Notes: generated from the sequence alone by a model not told the origin. Shown: positions 1 through 9,320, counted from the stretch's first letter. The stretch is DNA of 64,000 nt from Pedomonas mirosovicensis (GCF_022569295.1 NZ_JAKFIA010000002.1:248001-312000), one strand, 5' to 3'. A program made the numbers and translations.

Positions 1-105
1 ACCATCCCCCGCCGCGAACCGCGCGACGAGACCCAGCGGGGCCCTTGCCACGGCAAAGGCAGCAAAGCTCAGCAGGAATATTCCGACAAGACGCGACGTT
101 TTCAT
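1..105 (-). CDS. gspN: Type II secretion protein GspN (N-terminal fragment)
   Basis: Only the first 35 codons lie in the window; the gene runs off the left edge. The start ATG (103-105) overlaps the gspM stop in an ATGA arrangement, so the two are translationally coupled. The visible peptide begins MKTSRLVGIFLLSFAAFAVA, a single N-terminal hydrophobic segment, followed by ARAPLGLV, which fits the inner-membrane anchor and start of the periplasmic domain of GspN. The assignment rests on this short stretch plus its place as last gene after gspM. GspN is an accessory inner-membrane component of the T2SS and is absent from some systems. Confidence 0.75.
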   Translation of the reverse strand, partial: MKTSRLVGIFLLSFAAFAVARAPLGLVARFAAGDG

Positions 106-599
106 GCATCCCCCGGCATTGGACGCGACAGTTCCATCTGGACGCGCACGGTTGGCGTCTCCTCATTGGCAGCAAGTGAAATCTTGGTCACAGCGATGCC
201 ATGCTTTTCCCTGAGGGCGACCAGCCATTCCTGAAATTTCCGGGCGTCTACCTCCTCGATCCACAGCGCAACCTTGCCGTCTGCGCCAGGCTGCAACTGC
301 GACAGCTTGATGCCGCGCGCCTGCGCCGTTGAGGTGGCGATGCCGCGCACCGTCCCATCGCTGTCTGGCGGCGCGGCGCTCGTCTGTAAGCGCCCGGCCT
401 CGGCCGCCCCTTCGCGCATGGCCTCCAGCCGGGCGAGCGCCGCCGCATGGTCGCGCCGCGCGTCCTCCCGGAATTCGCTGAGCGGACGATAGAGAAACAG
501 CCATGCTGCCATTATCCCGCCAAGCGCGCAGGCAAGCAGCACAAGCCGTTGCTCGCGCTGATTCAACTCCTGCCACCACCGGCCAATCGCGTCGCGCAT
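102..599 (-). CDS. gspM: Type II secretion protein GspM
   Basis: This 165-residue protein has a short basic cytoplasmic N-terminus (residues 1-20, WWQELNQREQR), one membrane helix at about 21-38 (LVLLACALGGIMAAWLFLY), and a periplasmic part with an Ala/Arg-rich helical region followed by a small ferredoxin-like domain. The NQREQRL...YRPL pattern is typical of GspM. The protein binds GspL and helps form the inner-membrane platform that couples the GspE ATPase to pseudopilus growth. Its start ATG overlaps the gspL stop and its stop overlaps the gspN start, so it sits in a tightly coupled operon tail. Confidence 0.9.
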   Translation of the reverse strand: MRDAIGRWWQELNQREQRLVLLACALGGIMAAWLFLYRPLSEFREDARRDHAAALARLEAMREGAAEAGRLQTSAAPPDSDGTVRGIATSTAQARGIKLSQLQPGADGKVALWIEEVDARKFQEWLVALREKHGIAVTKISLAANEETPTVRVQMELSRPMPGDA

Positions 600-1681
600 C
601 AGGGCATCCTCACAATCACATTGCCGACCATGCCGCCGCCGTTCTGGCGCGAGCTGCCTTCGCTGAGCGCGCCACCCGCGCCGCTGATTGCCTGCTTTAG
701 CGCCTCAAGCTCATCGTAGCGCGCGTAGGCGATCTCAACGGCGAGTTCTCCCTTGGCCTCATCGAAGCGCAGCGTCCGCACGCTCATGCCCTCCAGCGGC
801 TGGAGACTTTCGAGCAAGATCCGCATCAATCTCAAAAAGCGGTCGGACGACCCGCCGCGCAATTCGCCGAGCCGGGCGCGCATCTGCGCCTGCGGATTGA
901 CAATGCGCTTGATGTCAGGAAAGGCCGCGCGCAGGACGGCCTCCGCCTGCTGGTCGAGCTGTTCCACAGCGCGCCCATGCCGCCAGCCATCAATACCGAG
1001 ATAAAGCAGATGCGCTGCCGCCACCGTTGCCGCCAAGAGAGCGGGCTGGCGCCAGCGCCCCCACTCGACCGTCTGCCTGCGACGTGAAACATAGGGCCCC
1101 TGCAACAGATTGAGCGCCACCTCGGCGCTGATCGCATCATGGAATTTTTGCAAAAGCTCCTGCTGGGCGAGCGGCGGGGGCAAGGCCTCTTGCAGCAGGT
1201 CCGCGGCAATCTCCCGCTCGATGGCGTAGCCGCCACCATCATGCCGCACCGCGACGGTATTGCCCGCCCCATGCATTCCGGGCGGCAGGGCAAGGAAATC
1301 CGGCGTTACAACATCGGGCGCGCGCCCTGCGCTGCTCAGCGCCGCCAGCCAGGCCTCCATTTTTTCCCGCGCGACGACCCCGGCAAGGCGCGCGCCCTCT
1401 TCTCGTGGGCCCGAGAGGGCAAAATGCAGCCCGTCCGCCCCCACCGCCAGCTCGTCCTCCAGCACGAAGGGCAGCATGGCCCGCAACTTCGCCTCGCCCT
1501 TGGGCGGCAGCGTCACGGGGCGCACGGTCACATCCATGCCCGGCACGACCAGCCACACCTGCGCTGTCGGCGCGGGCGGCAGGGTCTCCAGCCCCGTGCC
1601 GCTGCTCGTTAGCGCGCCATTCGCGAACACCGCCCAGGGCATGGCTTCCTCGGCGAAGGCGATGAGCAGAACCGTCGTCAC
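599..1681 (-). CDS. gspL: Type II secretion protein GspL
   Basis: The protein has 360 residues and starts at GTG (1679-1681), which overlaps the gspK stop as GTGA. The N-terminal two thirds is an actin-like cytoplasmic domain (note LPFVLEDELA near residues 70-80) that recruits the ATPase GspE. A membrane helix follows at about residues 213-230 (ALLAATVAAAHLLYLGI), and the periplasmic C-terminus forms a ferredoxin-like domain that pairs with GspM. Length and domain order are normal for the family. It lies between gspK and gspM in standard T2SS order. Confidence 0.92.
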   Translation of the reverse strand: MTTVLLIAFAEEAMPWAVFANGALTSSGTGLETLPPAPTAQVWLVVPGMDVTVRPVTLPPKGEAKLRAMLPFVLEDELAVGADGLHFALSGPREEGARLAGVVAREKMEAWLAALSSAGRAPDVVTPDFLALPPGMHGAGNTVAVRHDGGGYAIEREIAADLLQEALPPPLAQQELLQKFHDAISAEVALNLLQGPYVSRRRQTVEWGRWRQPALLAATVAAAHLLYLGIDGWRHGRAVEQLDQQAEAVLRAAFPDIKRIVNPQAQMRARLGELRGGSSDRFLRLMRILLESLQPLEGMSVRTLRFDEAKGELAVEIAYARYDELEALKQAISGAGGALSEGSSRQNGGGMVGNVIVRMP

Positions 1682-2673
1682 CGAACATCTCCCAGCTTGC
1701 GGGAGACGAGCACGACCTTGTCTCCCTGGCGTTCGAAGAGGGAATTTACCGCCATGTAGGCCCCCTGATATGTCACCTCCGCCTCCAGCGCGAACAATCG
1801 GGTTTGCAGGGTCACCTGCGAGCGTGTTTCCTGGTCGACCTGCGCGCCTTCCAGCGGCTCGGACGCCCAGAACATGGTTGCATTCGCATAGCCGCCGTCC
1901 GGCCGGTCCTCGATCAGGCGGCGCGCCGTCTCAGGGCGCAGGTCCTTGCCGACCAGCATGGTCAGCAGCGCCGCCTGCTCTGGCCGCAGCGTGTTGACGT
2001 TGAGCTGCGTCTTCTCCGCGCCCATCAGCGCGCAAACGAACGGGCGCAGCTTCGCAACCACTTCGGCGTCATATCCCTTGATCGCCCGCAGCTCGGAAAC
2101 GTCCGCCAAGAGGGTGTTGCCGGTGCGGTAGGGCACGCTGAGGGCGGCATAATCATAATCCTCAGCGCCCCGCGGTGAGGTGCGGGTGTCACTGTCGATC
2201 CAGTCAATCAGCGCCGAACTCAGCTCCGCCTGCTCCTGCTCGTTGAAGCCAAGCGCATCCAGCAGGTTCATATACTGCCGCCGCCCTCGGGCATCGGCAT
2301 GGTAGCCGCCCTTTTCCAGTTGCGTGACCACGCTGTTGAGGTTGAAGCAGTTGCCGCCATCGCGCACACGGGCGTGGATGCGCCCGCCGTCGATCGGAAA
2401 ATTCCGTTCGCTCGCGGTGGAATCTGGATCCGCCAGGGCGCGCATGAGAATTCCCTCATCGGTGCGGGCGATGAGCTCTGCCGCCATCACCTCCGCCCCG
2501 CGCGCATACCACGCCATCTGGCCGCGCTCGTTCGCATTGGCGGTGCGCCGGGTGGCCATGAGCATGTCATCGACAATGGCAACCGATACAGCCGCCATCA
2601 CCGCCACCATCAGCAGCACGGTCAGCAGCGCCGCGCCGGATTCAGAAACCCGCAAGGAAGAGGCGCCCTGCAT
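1678..2673 (-). CDS. gspK: Minor pseudopilin GspK
   Basis: This 331-residue minor pseudopilin is the largest of the set. The leader ends in SESG, followed by AALLTVLLMVAVMAAVSVAI, the hydrophobic helix cut by the prepilin peptidase. As usual for GspK the +5 glutamate is absent. The rest is the large alpha-helical insertion domain, with the family-typical GRRQYMNLLDALGF, LIDWIDSDT and NVNTLRPEQAALL stretches. GspK caps the pseudopilus tip together with GspI and GspJ, which lie immediately upstream. The start overlaps the gspJ stop at 2673. No prepilin peptidase (GspO) gene is in the window, so it must be elsewhere. Confidence 0.93.
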   Translation of the reverse strand: MQGASSLRVSESGAALLTVLLMVAVMAAVSVAIVDDMLMATRRTANANERGQMAWYARGAEVMAAELIARTDEGILMRALADPDSTASERNFPIDGGRIHARVRDGGNCFNLNSVVTQLEKGGYHADARGRRQYMNLLDALGFNEQEQAELSSALIDWIDSDTRTSPRGAEDYDYAALSVPYRTGNTLLADVSELRAIKGYDAEVVAKLRPFVCALMGAEKTQLNVNTLRPEQAALLTMLVGKDLRPETARRLIEDRPDGGYANATMFWASEPLEGAQVDQETRSQVTLQTRLFALEAEVTYQGAYMAVNSLFERQGDKVVLVSRKLGDVR

Positions 2674-3275
2674 CAGCCCCTCACCAGAAACAGCTGACGC
2701 ACCGGCCCGAGCCCCTCGAGCGTCGCATCGATTTCAACGACGCTCGGGATGGACTGGCCGCCCGCTGCGCGGACCAGCGACAGATCCTGCCAGTAGCCGC
2801 CGACGAAAAACCGCACCCGAAAATCGCTGATGCCGGAGAGCACGACCCGCCGCGCCGCGCCCTCATCGCTTGCCGGATCGAGATAGGTGCGGGAGACGCG
2901 GAGCAGCCTCCCCTCCTCCAGTTCGTAGCGCACGGCCTGCAACGCGCTGCGCGGCTCCGCGTCGCCGGGGTTCTGCCAGCCGCCGCGCACGAAGCGCAGC
3001 ACTGGCTGGCCGGGGCGCTCCTGATAGCCGCCCTCGAACACGATTTCGCCGTCCTCGCCGTAAGCCCCCCGCGTCGGCCGGTTCATCACCTGCGCCAGAT
3101 CGTCCTTCAGCAGGGCGCGGGCCAGCTGAAGCTCCTTCAGCCGGGCATCCATGGCGCCAACCGAGGCCTTGGCGTCCAGCCCGTAGGTAACGATGCCAAC
3201 GCCTGCCGCCGACACGATGGCGAATACCAATAACGCCACCAGCATCTCGACAAGGGTGAAGCCCGCCTCTCTCAT
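2673..3275 (-). CDS. gspJ: Minor pseudopilin GspJ
   Basis: I chose the ATG at 3275 because it places the prepilin motif MREAGFTLVEMLVALLVFAI directly at the N-terminus and overlaps the gspI stop (3272) in an ATGA junction. The open frame extends 41 codons further upstream, but that part is an Arg/His-rich shadow of gspI. The mature protein has about 195 residues, normal for GspJ. It has the +5 Glu and a beta-rich C-terminal domain (LRFVRGGWQNP, YELEEGRLLRV, ending in RQLFLVRG). It forms the pseudopilus tip complex with GspI and GspK. Confidence 0.92.
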   Translation of the reverse strand: MREAGFTLVEMLVALLVFAIVSAAGVGIVTYGLDAKASVGAMDARLKELQLARALLKDDLAQVMNRPTRGAYGEDGEIVFEGGYQERPGQPVLRFVRGGWQNPGDAEPRSALQAVRYELEEGRLLRVSRTYLDPASDEGAARRVVLSGISDFRVRFFVGGYWQDLSLVRAAGGQSIPSVVEIDATLEGLGPVRQLFLVRG

Positions 3276-3646
3276 GGCTTGGCCCGAAAGGCTGTCAGCC
3301 GCGCGGCCGGAGTCTCCTGCCCCTGCGGCATCACCGTGATCTCGATGCGCTGCATGGTGGGGTCGAGCGTTGGCAGGATCTCCCGCCGCCAGACCCATTT
3401 TTGCCCCGCCAGATCGGCCTCGTCGCTATCAGTGCCCGCCTGCTGGCCATCGGGAATGGCGATGGTCTCAACCATGCGATTTTCAGCGACGATGCCTGCC
3501 AGCAGGCTCTGGCGGATGCTGCCCGCAGCCCGCACGTTCTCGCCCACCGCGTTCAGCAGCGCGACCAGCGCAATGCCGAGGATGGCGAGCGCCACCAGCA
3601 TCTCGACCAGCGTGAAACCTACCTCGCCTGTGCGCCCGGCCATCAC
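3272..3646 (-). CDS. gspI: Minor pseudopilin GspI
   Basis: This 124-residue pseudopilin has a short leader ending at Gly before FTLVEMLVALAILGIALVAL. The +5 Glu needed for assembly is present. Typical GspI sequence follows: ALLNAVGENVRAAGSIRQ, then AENRMVE, then a short beta domain containing KWVWRREILPT. It initiates pseudopilus tip assembly with GspJ and GspK. Its start overlaps the gspH stop (3643) by four bases. Confidence 0.93.
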   Translation of the reverse strand: MMAGRTGEVGFTLVEMLVALAILGIALVALLNAVGENVRAAGSIRQSLLAGIVAENRMVETIAIPDGQQAGTDSDEADLAGQKWVWRREILPTLDPTMQRIEITVMPQGQETPAARLTAFRAKP

Positions 3647-4155
3647 GCGCCCTTCTCAATCCGGATAGCGCCGCTTGCATCGCCGATGATCCGCACCCGT
3701 TCGCCCTCCTGCCGCAGGGTGATGGCAAAGGGCGTCATGCCGCCCACAGGATCGAAGCGCACCACCGGCAGCAGTTCGCCCTCTTTGTCCCCCTCCAGAA
3801 CAAGGCCGCTGGTCTCGATGACGGCCGACAAGCCGGGCTCCCACGCGATCCTGGCGAACTTCCGCTCGTCCTCGATTGCGCGCCATTGCCCGCGCCTCAG
3901 GCGGAAGAAGCCGTAAGCGTTGGAATTGGCCCCAAAGCCGAGCGCGTCTCCCGTCACCACCGCTTCCTCCATCGCCAGTTGCAGCCGTGCGGCCAGGCGC
4001 TGGGCCTCGCGCTCGGGCCCGCTCATTCCCGGCGGCAGGCTGAGAGCAACGATGCCGGAGAGAAGGCCCATCAGAAACACCACCACCATCAGCTCCACCA
4101 GCGTGAAGCCGGCTTCGCACGCCCTGCGGTTATTCCCAGTTGCCGATGTCCGCAT
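3643..4155 (-). CDS. gspH: Minor pseudopilin GspH
   Basis: The start is placed at 4155 (MRTSATGNNRRACEAGFTLV), which gives a normal 15-residue basic leader before the prepilin cleavage Gly and overlaps the end of gspG by 26 bases. Upstream in-frame codons only mirror gspG. The mature part (helix FTLVELMVVVFLMGLLSGIV, then a beta domain with ERKFARIAWEPG) gives about 170 residues in total, normal for GspH. GspH links the tip complex to the GspG shaft. Confidence 0.9.
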   Translation of the reverse strand: MRTSATGNNRRACEAGFTLVELMVVVFLMGLLSGIVALSLPPGMSGPEREAQRLAARLQLAMEEAVVTGDALGFGANSNAYGFFRLRRGQWRAIEDERKFARIAWEPGLSAVIETSGLVLEGDKEGELLPVVRFDPVGGMTPFAITLRQEGERVRIIGDASGAIRIEKGA

Positions 4156-4591
4156 CGGATCCCTCGCCGCCCGGCCGGCCATCGGCGCCCAGCGAATAAA
4201 CATCGAAGCGCCCGTGCTCGCCGGGGTAGATGTATTGATACGGATTGCCCCACGGGTCCTCCGGCAGGCGGCGGATATAGCCCTCACCCTCGGCGCGGTT
4301 GCCGCGCGCATTCTCGGGCGGCGTCACCAGCGCCTCGAGCCCTTCCTCCGTCGTCGGGTAGCGTAGGGCCTCCAGCCGGAACATCTCCAGCCCCTGTTCA
4401 AGCAAGCTGATATCCGCCTTCGCCTTTTCCACCATCGCCCGGTCCTGGCTCGGCAGCACATTGATGGCAACGACGGTGGCGAGCAGACCGATAATCACGA
4501 TCACCACCATCAGCTCCACCAGCGTGAAGCCCGCCTCGCGGGAACGGTTTGCCTTTGCCGGGGAAATGAGGCGCAGAAGCAGCTTCTTCAT
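4130..4591 (-). CDS. gspG: Major pseudopilin GspG
   Basis: This 153-residue major subunit forms the pseudopilus shaft. The leader MKKLLLRLISPAKANRSREAG precedes the near-invariant FTLVELMVVIVIIGLLATVV. The C-terminal half carries the family signature (RYPTTEEGLEAL, LPEDPWGNPYQY) and the calcium-binding loop region (SLGADGRPGGEGSDADIGNW). The leader is longer than in enterobacterial GspG, a common variation. It lies 12 bases downstream of gspF, and gspH overlaps its 3' end. Confidence 0.96.
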   Translation of the reverse strand: MKKLLLRLISPAKANRSREAGFTLVELMVVIVIIGLLATVVAINVLPSQDRAMVEKAKADISLLEQGLEMFRLEALRYPTTEEGLEALVTPPENARGNRAEGEGYIRRLPEDPWGNPYQYIYPGEHGRFDVYSLGADGRPGGEGSDADIGNWE

Positions 4592-4603
4592 TGTTTCCTG
4601 TCC

Positions 4604-5824
4604 TTATGTCAGTGCCAGGCTGTTGAGCCGCAGAATGGGCAGCAAAATGGAAAGCACGATGGTTGCAACGACACCGCCCATGACGATGATGATGGCGGGC
4701 TCGAGCAGGCTGAGCGCGGCGGCGGTGAAATCCTCGAACTCGCGCTCCAGATATTGGGCGGCCTTGCCGAGCATGTCATCGAGCCGGCCGCTGTTCTCGC
4801 CGCTGGCCGCCATGTAACCGATCATCGGCGGGAAAGCCTTGCTGCGCCGGAGCGCCGCCGACAGGCTGGAGCCTTCGCGGATCTGGGCCATCATGTCGCC
4901 AACCGCATCGCGGAACATCATGTTGCGGAGGATCTGGCGGGAAGCCTCAAGGCCATCGAGCACCGAGCAGCCGCTGGCGAGCAGCGTTGCCATGGTGCGG
5001 GCGAAGCGCGCGGTCTGCAGGTCGCGCACCAGGCGGCCAACGACGGGGAGACGCAGCACAACGCGGTCTACACGGCGACGGAACTCCTCGCGTTGCAAGG
5101 CGCGCCCGAAAGCCGCCAGCCCAAGGAGCAGCGCCACCAGCATCGGCAGTCCGAGCGTCCGCACGGCATGGGAGGCGGCGATCATGGCGTTGGTCAGCGC
5201 CGGCAGCTCCTGCCCCATGCCGGTGAACTGGTCGACCACCTTGGGGACCACGAAGGCCATGAGCGCGGCAATGACGCCGACAGCCACCAGCGCCAGGAAA
5301 AAGGGGTAGGTGAGCGACGTGATGATCTTGGACCGCAGCTGCTGGCTTTTTTCCAGGTGGTCCGCCAGCCGCTCCAGCACCGGCCCGAGCGCGCCCGAGC
5401 TTTCCCCCGCCGCCACCATGGCCCGATAAAGCGAGCCGAACGTACGGGGCTCTTCGGCCAGCGCAGCGGATAATCGATACCCTTCCATCACGCGGGCGCG
5501 AATGGCGAGCATTGTGCGCTTGACCACCGGCTTTTCCGCCTGAAGAGCCACCATCTGCAATGCTTCCTCCACCGGCGCGCTCGCCGCCACCAGCGTTGCC
5601 AGCTGGCGGGTGAGCAGCGTGACATCGCGCGTGCCCATGCGGCCGTGGCGTTCAAAGCGCAGGCGGCTGGCCGCCCGGCGGCGCTCATGGGCGGCGGCCA
5701 CGCTCACGGGAAACAGCTTGCGGCGCTTCAGCTCGCTGCGCGCCTGGCGCAGGCTGTCAGCCGAAATGATGCCCTTGCGGGTTTTGCCATCCGCATCCAG
5801 CGCCTCGTATTCGAATGCCGCCAT
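4604..5824 (-). CDS. gspF: Type II secretion inner-membrane protein GspF
   Basis: The ATG at 5824 (MAAFEYEALDADGKTRKGII) is chosen because all GspF proteins begin this way; upstream in-frame sequence overlaps gspE and is unlike the family. The product is about 406 residues with two tandem T2SF domains (cytoplasmic helices around 70-190 and 270-390) and three membrane helices, including FFLALVAVGVIAALMAFVVP and a C-terminal IIIVMGGVVATIVLSILLPI. GspF is the polytopic platform protein that couples GspE to pseudopilin insertion. The gap to the gspE stop is 7 bases. Confidence 0.95.
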   Translation of the reverse strand: MAAFEYEALDADGKTRKGIISADSLRQARSELKRRKLFPVSVAAAHERRRAASRLRFERHGRMGTRDVTLLTRQLATLVAASAPVEEALQMVALQAEKPVVKRTMLAIRARVMEGYRLSAALAEEPRTFGSLYRAMVAAGESSGALGPVLERLADHLEKSQQLRSKIITSLTYPFFLALVAVGVIAALMAFVVPKVVDQFTGMGQELPALTNAMIAASHAVRTLGLPMLVALLLGLAAFGRALQREEFRRRVDRVVLRLPVVGRLVRDLQTARFARTMATLLASGCSVLDGLEASRQILRNMMFRDAVGDMMAQIREGSSLSAALRRSKAFPPMIGYMAASGENSGRLDDMLGKAAQYLEREFEDFTAAALSLLEPAIIIVMGGVVATIVLSILLPILRLNSLALT

Positions 5825-5831
5825 GGAACGC

Positions 5832-7307
5832 CTACTCCTCGCGGCAAACGCGGAGCACTTCGGCCAGCGAAGTGATGCCCGCCAGCACATGCCGCGCACC
5901 GCTTCGCATCAGCGTATCCGCATTACGAAAGGCGAGGCTTGCTATATCCTGCTCGCTGGCGTCGCCGTGGATGAGGCGGCGCAGTTCCTCCGTCACCTCG
6001 ATAAATTCATAAATGCCGATCCGCCCCGCGTAGCCGGTGCTGTTGCAGTACGCGCAGCCCTTGGGGCGGCAGATCATCACTGCGGCATCCGAGGCCAGCC
6101 CCAGCGCCGCGCGCTCCGACGCGTCGGCGGCGTGCGGCTCCTTGCAGTGCGGGCAGAGGCGGCGCACCAGCCGCTGGGCGAGAATGGCGCGGATGGTGGA
6201 GGAAAGAAGGAAAGACTCCACCCCCATGTCGCGCAGGCGGGTGATGGCCCCGACCGCCGTGTTGGTGTGGACGGTCGAGAGCACCAGGTGGCCGGTAAGG
6301 CTCGCCTGAACGGCGATCTGGGCCGTTTCCACGTCGCGGATCTCGCCCACCATCACCACGTCCGGGTCCTGGCGCAAAATAGCGCGCAGGCCGGCGGCAA
6401 AGGTCATGCCCACCTTGGCGTTCACCTGGGTCTGGCCGACGCCGTCCAGCGAATATTCAACCGGGTCCTCGACCGTGAGGATGTTCCGCGTGCGGTCATT
6501 AAGGAGCGCGAGGCCCGCATAGAGCGAGGTGGTCTTGCCCGAGCCGGTGGGACCGGTCACCAGCACGATGCCGTGGGGCTCCAGGAGCGCCCGGCGAAAA
6601 CCGACGAGCGTTGCCTCCGGCATGCCGAGGCTCTCAAGCGAGAAGTGCGCCTGCTCCTTATCGAGAAGGCGCATCACCACCCGCTCGCCGTGGCGGGACG
6701 GCAGGGTGGAGACGCGCACATCGAGCGCGCGGCCGCCAAGCGTCAGCGAGATGCGTCCATCCTGCGGCACGCGTTTCTCGGCGATATCGAGCCGCGCCAT
6801 CACCTTGATGCGCGAGACGATCAGTGGAGACAGGCGCGCGGGGAGGCTGATGACCTCCTGCAGAACGCCATCAAGCCGCAGCCGCACCGAAAGCTGGGTT
6901 TCGAACGGCTCGACGTGAATGTCCGACGCGCGCTTGCGCGCCGCCTCGGCGATGAGGCTGTTGATGAGCCGGATGACCGGCGCGTCATCGCCAGTGTCGA
7001 GCAGGTCCGCCGTCTGCGGCATGTCGCCGACGAGGCTGAGGAAGTCGTCATCCTCGGGCCCAGCCGCGCTCACGTCCGCCGCGATACCCTCGGCAGAATA
7101 GAGTTCCGACAGGCAGCGCTCGAATTCCGAACGGCTGATCCGCTGGAGCACGATCGGCCGGCCGATAGCCCGGCGCGCCTCAAGGATGCCCTCGATCGAG
7201 GCTTCCTCCCGCACGCCGAGGCAGGGCCGCTCGCCGCCCTCCAGCAGCACGACGCCATAATCCTTGGCGAAGCTGTAGTGGAGGATCGGATCGATCCGCC
7301 CGCTCAC
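5832..7307 (-). CDS. gspE: Type II secretion ATPase GspE
   Basis: The protein has 491 residues; the GTG start (7305-7307) overlaps the gspD stop. N-terminal regions contact GspL. The ATPase core shows Walker A GPTGSGKTTSLYAG, an Asp box around RNILTVEDPVEYSLDG, Walker B DPDVVMVGEIRD and a His box STVHTNTAVGAITRL. A zinc-binding tetracysteine (CPHC and CAYC, about 30 residues apart) lies before GRIGIYEF, as in GspE and PilB-class enzymes. It is the cytoplasmic hexameric motor that powers pseudopilus assembly. Confidence 0.97.
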   Translation of the reverse strand: MSGRIDPILHYSFAKDYGVVLLEGGERPCLGVREEASIEGILEARRAIGRPIVLQRISRSEFERCLSELYSAEGIAADVSAAGPEDDDFLSLVGDMPQTADLLDTGDDAPVIRLINSLIAEAARKRASDIHVEPFETQLSVRLRLDGVLQEVISLPARLSPLIVSRIKVMARLDIAEKRVPQDGRISLTLGGRALDVRVSTLPSRHGERVVMRLLDKEQAHFSLESLGMPEATLVGFRRALLEPHGIVLVTGPTGSGKTTSLYAGLALLNDRTRNILTVEDPVEYSLDGVGQTQVNAKVGMTFAAGLRAILRQDPDVVMVGEIRDVETAQIAVQASLTGHLVLSTVHTNTAVGAITRLRDMGVESFLLSSTIRAILAQRLVRRLCPHCKEPHAADASERAALGLASDAAVMICRPKGCAYCNSTGYAGRIGIYEFIEVTEELRRLIHGDASEQDIASLAFRNADTLMRSGARHVLAGITSLAEVLRVCREE

Positions 7308-9301
7308 TTGCTTGCCTCCGGCGCGGCGCCTGCCTGCGGGACCACCCCCTGCGACAAGCCGGGGGCCGAGCCCATGACGCCGCGCATGAAGGCGTCGAGA
7401 TCGGTCGTGCGCTCTTCCTGGCGCAAGAGCTGCTCGGCGCGGATGTAGTCATACTTGACCGAGGTCGCCTGCCGCATGTCCTCCGCGCTGCGGATGATGG
7501 TGGGCCGCAGAAACACCATCAGATTGGTGCGGGAACGCGAGCGCGCTTCGGAGCGGAAAGCCCGGCCGATGAGGGGAATGTCGCCAAGAAGCGGGATCTT
7601 CTCGATTGAAACCCGCTCGTCGTTCTCGATCAGGCCACCGAGCACGATGATCTCGCCATCATCCACCAGCACCGTCGTCTCGATCTCGCGCTTGTCGGTT
7701 ACAAGGTCGGTCGAATTGGCGGTGACAGGTCCGGCGATGCTGGAGACCTCCTGCCGGATGAACAGCTTGATGGTATCGCCCTCGGTGATCTGGGGCCGCA
7801 CGTCCAGCTGCACGCCCACGTCCTGCCGGTCGATGGTGCGGAAGGGGTTGCTGTTGTCCGCCCCAAGGGACTCGCCGGTGGTGATGGGAATTTCCTGACC
7901 GACGATGATGGAAGCCTTCTCGTTGTTCATGGTCATCACCGACGGCGTTGACAGCACGTTGGAAGCAACATCCTGATTGAGCGCGGTCAGGATCGCGCCG
8001 AACAGGGTGCCATCGCTCAGCTTGCCGCCGAAGCCGGTGGCAAAGCCGTTGATGCCAAGGAGCGAGTTGAGGGCCGTCTCGCGCAGGTTATCCAGCGTCT
8101 CGTCGTCCACATCGTTCTTATCGAGGGCGACCGCGCCGGTAATCGCCAGGAGGTTGGGCGCGGTGTTGGAATAGTTGGTGACGGTGAAGGGAACGGTGCT
8201 GCCCTCGGTGCCGGCGAGCACGAACTGAAGGCCCAGCTCCTTGGCTGCCGTGTCCGACACCTCAACGATAATCGCCTCCACCAGCACCTGGGCGCGCCGC
8301 ACGTCAAGCTGCTCGATCATCGAGGCAAGCGTTGCCTGCATGGACGGCTCGGCCGCAATGATGAGGGAGTTGGTGCCTTTATCGAACGCGATGTTGGCGC
8401 GGCCGGAGCCGGACGCGGCAGCGGGCGCGCCCTCCGCGGCCTTCACGTTCACCGAAGCGCTGATCTTCTCGAGGATCGGCAACAGTTGCTCGGCATCGGC
8501 GTGCTTCAGCTGGATGACCTTCAGGTCGTTCTTGCGCTGATTGCCTAGGTCCAGCTCCTGCACGGTCACCGCCAGCTTTTCGAGCGTCTGCGCGTCGCCC
8601 CGCAGCAGCAGCGTGTTGCTGCTGGGCACGGGCACCACCTGCACGGCGCGGCGCGGCGCATCGCCCTGGCCGGTGGCGAGGACCGCCGCCACCACATCCG
8701 CCATTTCCCGCGCCGAGGTATTGACCAGCGGCACTGCCCGCGTGACGGAGGTGTCCGTATCCAGGTTGGCGATGATCCGGCGGATGCGCGCCATGTTGGA
8801 CTTGGTATCGACCACAATGATGGCGTTGCCGCCGCGATTGGCCACCGCCTGACCCTTCGGGTGGACGAGCGGTTTAATCATCTCCAGAACCGGCAGCGGA
8901 TCGGCCGTCTTGAGGTGGAACACCTCCGTGACGAACTGGGCATCAAAGGCGGCGCGCAAAGTCGTTGGCGCCTGCTGCGCGGCGGCATCGACGGGGATGA
9001 TCTTGTAAGCCCCGCTGCTGGTCGGAACAGCCGTGAAACCGTGCACGCTGAGCGTTGCCATGAAAATATCGAGCACATCCTCTTCCGAGAGGACGTTGTT
9101 CGACAGCACGGTCACGCGGCCGGTAACGCGGGGGTCCACAATGAAGGTGCGCCCCGTCAACATCGCCACGTCGTCGATAAAGGCGCGGATATCCGCCTCG
9201 CGCAGATTGAGCGTCTGATCCAGCGCCATGGCCGGGCTCGCGCTCGCCAGCATCAGGCTTAGCCCCAGGGCCAGAATGTCGGTTCGCCTACGTCTTCTCA
9301 C
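7304..9301 (-). CDS. gspD: Type II secretion secretin GspD
   Basis: This 665-residue outer-membrane secretin starts at GTG (9299-9301) with a basic signal peptide (MRRRRRTDILALGLSLMLAS, cleavage near SPAMA). N0 to N3 domains follow (N0: LNLREADIRAFIDDVAMLTG; N1 to N3 rich in HLKTADPLPVLEMI and LKVIQLKHADAEQLLPIL repeats). The secretin core includes RRAQVLVEAIIVEVSD and the signature IPLLGDIPLIGRAFRSE near the C-terminus. It forms the outer-membrane channel. No dedicated pilotin is seen in the window. It follows gspC after a 19-base gap. Confidence 0.97.
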   Translation of the reverse strand: MRRRRRTDILALGLSLMLASASPAMALDQTLNLREADIRAFIDDVAMLTGRTFIVDPRVTGRVTVLSNNVLSEEDVLDIFMATLSVHGFTAVPTSSGAYKIIPVDAAAQQAPTTLRAAFDAQFVTEVFHLKTADPLPVLEMIKPLVHPKGQAVANRGGNAIIVVDTKSNMARIRRIIANLDTDTSVTRAVPLVNTSAREMADVVAAVLATGQGDAPRRAVQVVPVPSSNTLLLRGDAQTLEKLAVTVQELDLGNQRKNDLKVIQLKHADAEQLLPILEKISASVNVKAAEGAPAAASGSGRANIAFDKGTNSLIIAAEPSMQATLASMIEQLDVRRAQVLVEAIIVEVSDTAAKELGLQFVLAGTEGSTVPFTVTNYSNTAPNLLAITGAVALDKNDVDDETLDNLRETALNSLLGINGFATGFGGKLSDGTLFGAILTALNQDVASNVLSTPSVMTMNNEKASIIVGQEIPITTGESLGADNSNPFRTIDRQDVGVQLDVRPQITEGDTIKLFIRQEVSSIAGPVTANSTDLVTDKREIETTVLVDDGEIIVLGGLIENDERVSIEKIPLLGDIPLIGRAFRSEARSRSRTNLMVFLRPTIIRSAEDMRQATSVKYDYIRAEQLLRQEERTTDLDAFMRGVMGSAPGLSQGVVPQAGAAPEASK

Positions 9302-9320
9302 TCAAGCACCCTATTGCACG

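Noticed and set aside
5610-7448. A 612-codon open frame on the plus strand opposite gspE and gspF
   Set aside because: The minus strand carries unmistakable GspE and GspF motifs; the plus-strand product is a His/Arg-rich shadow.
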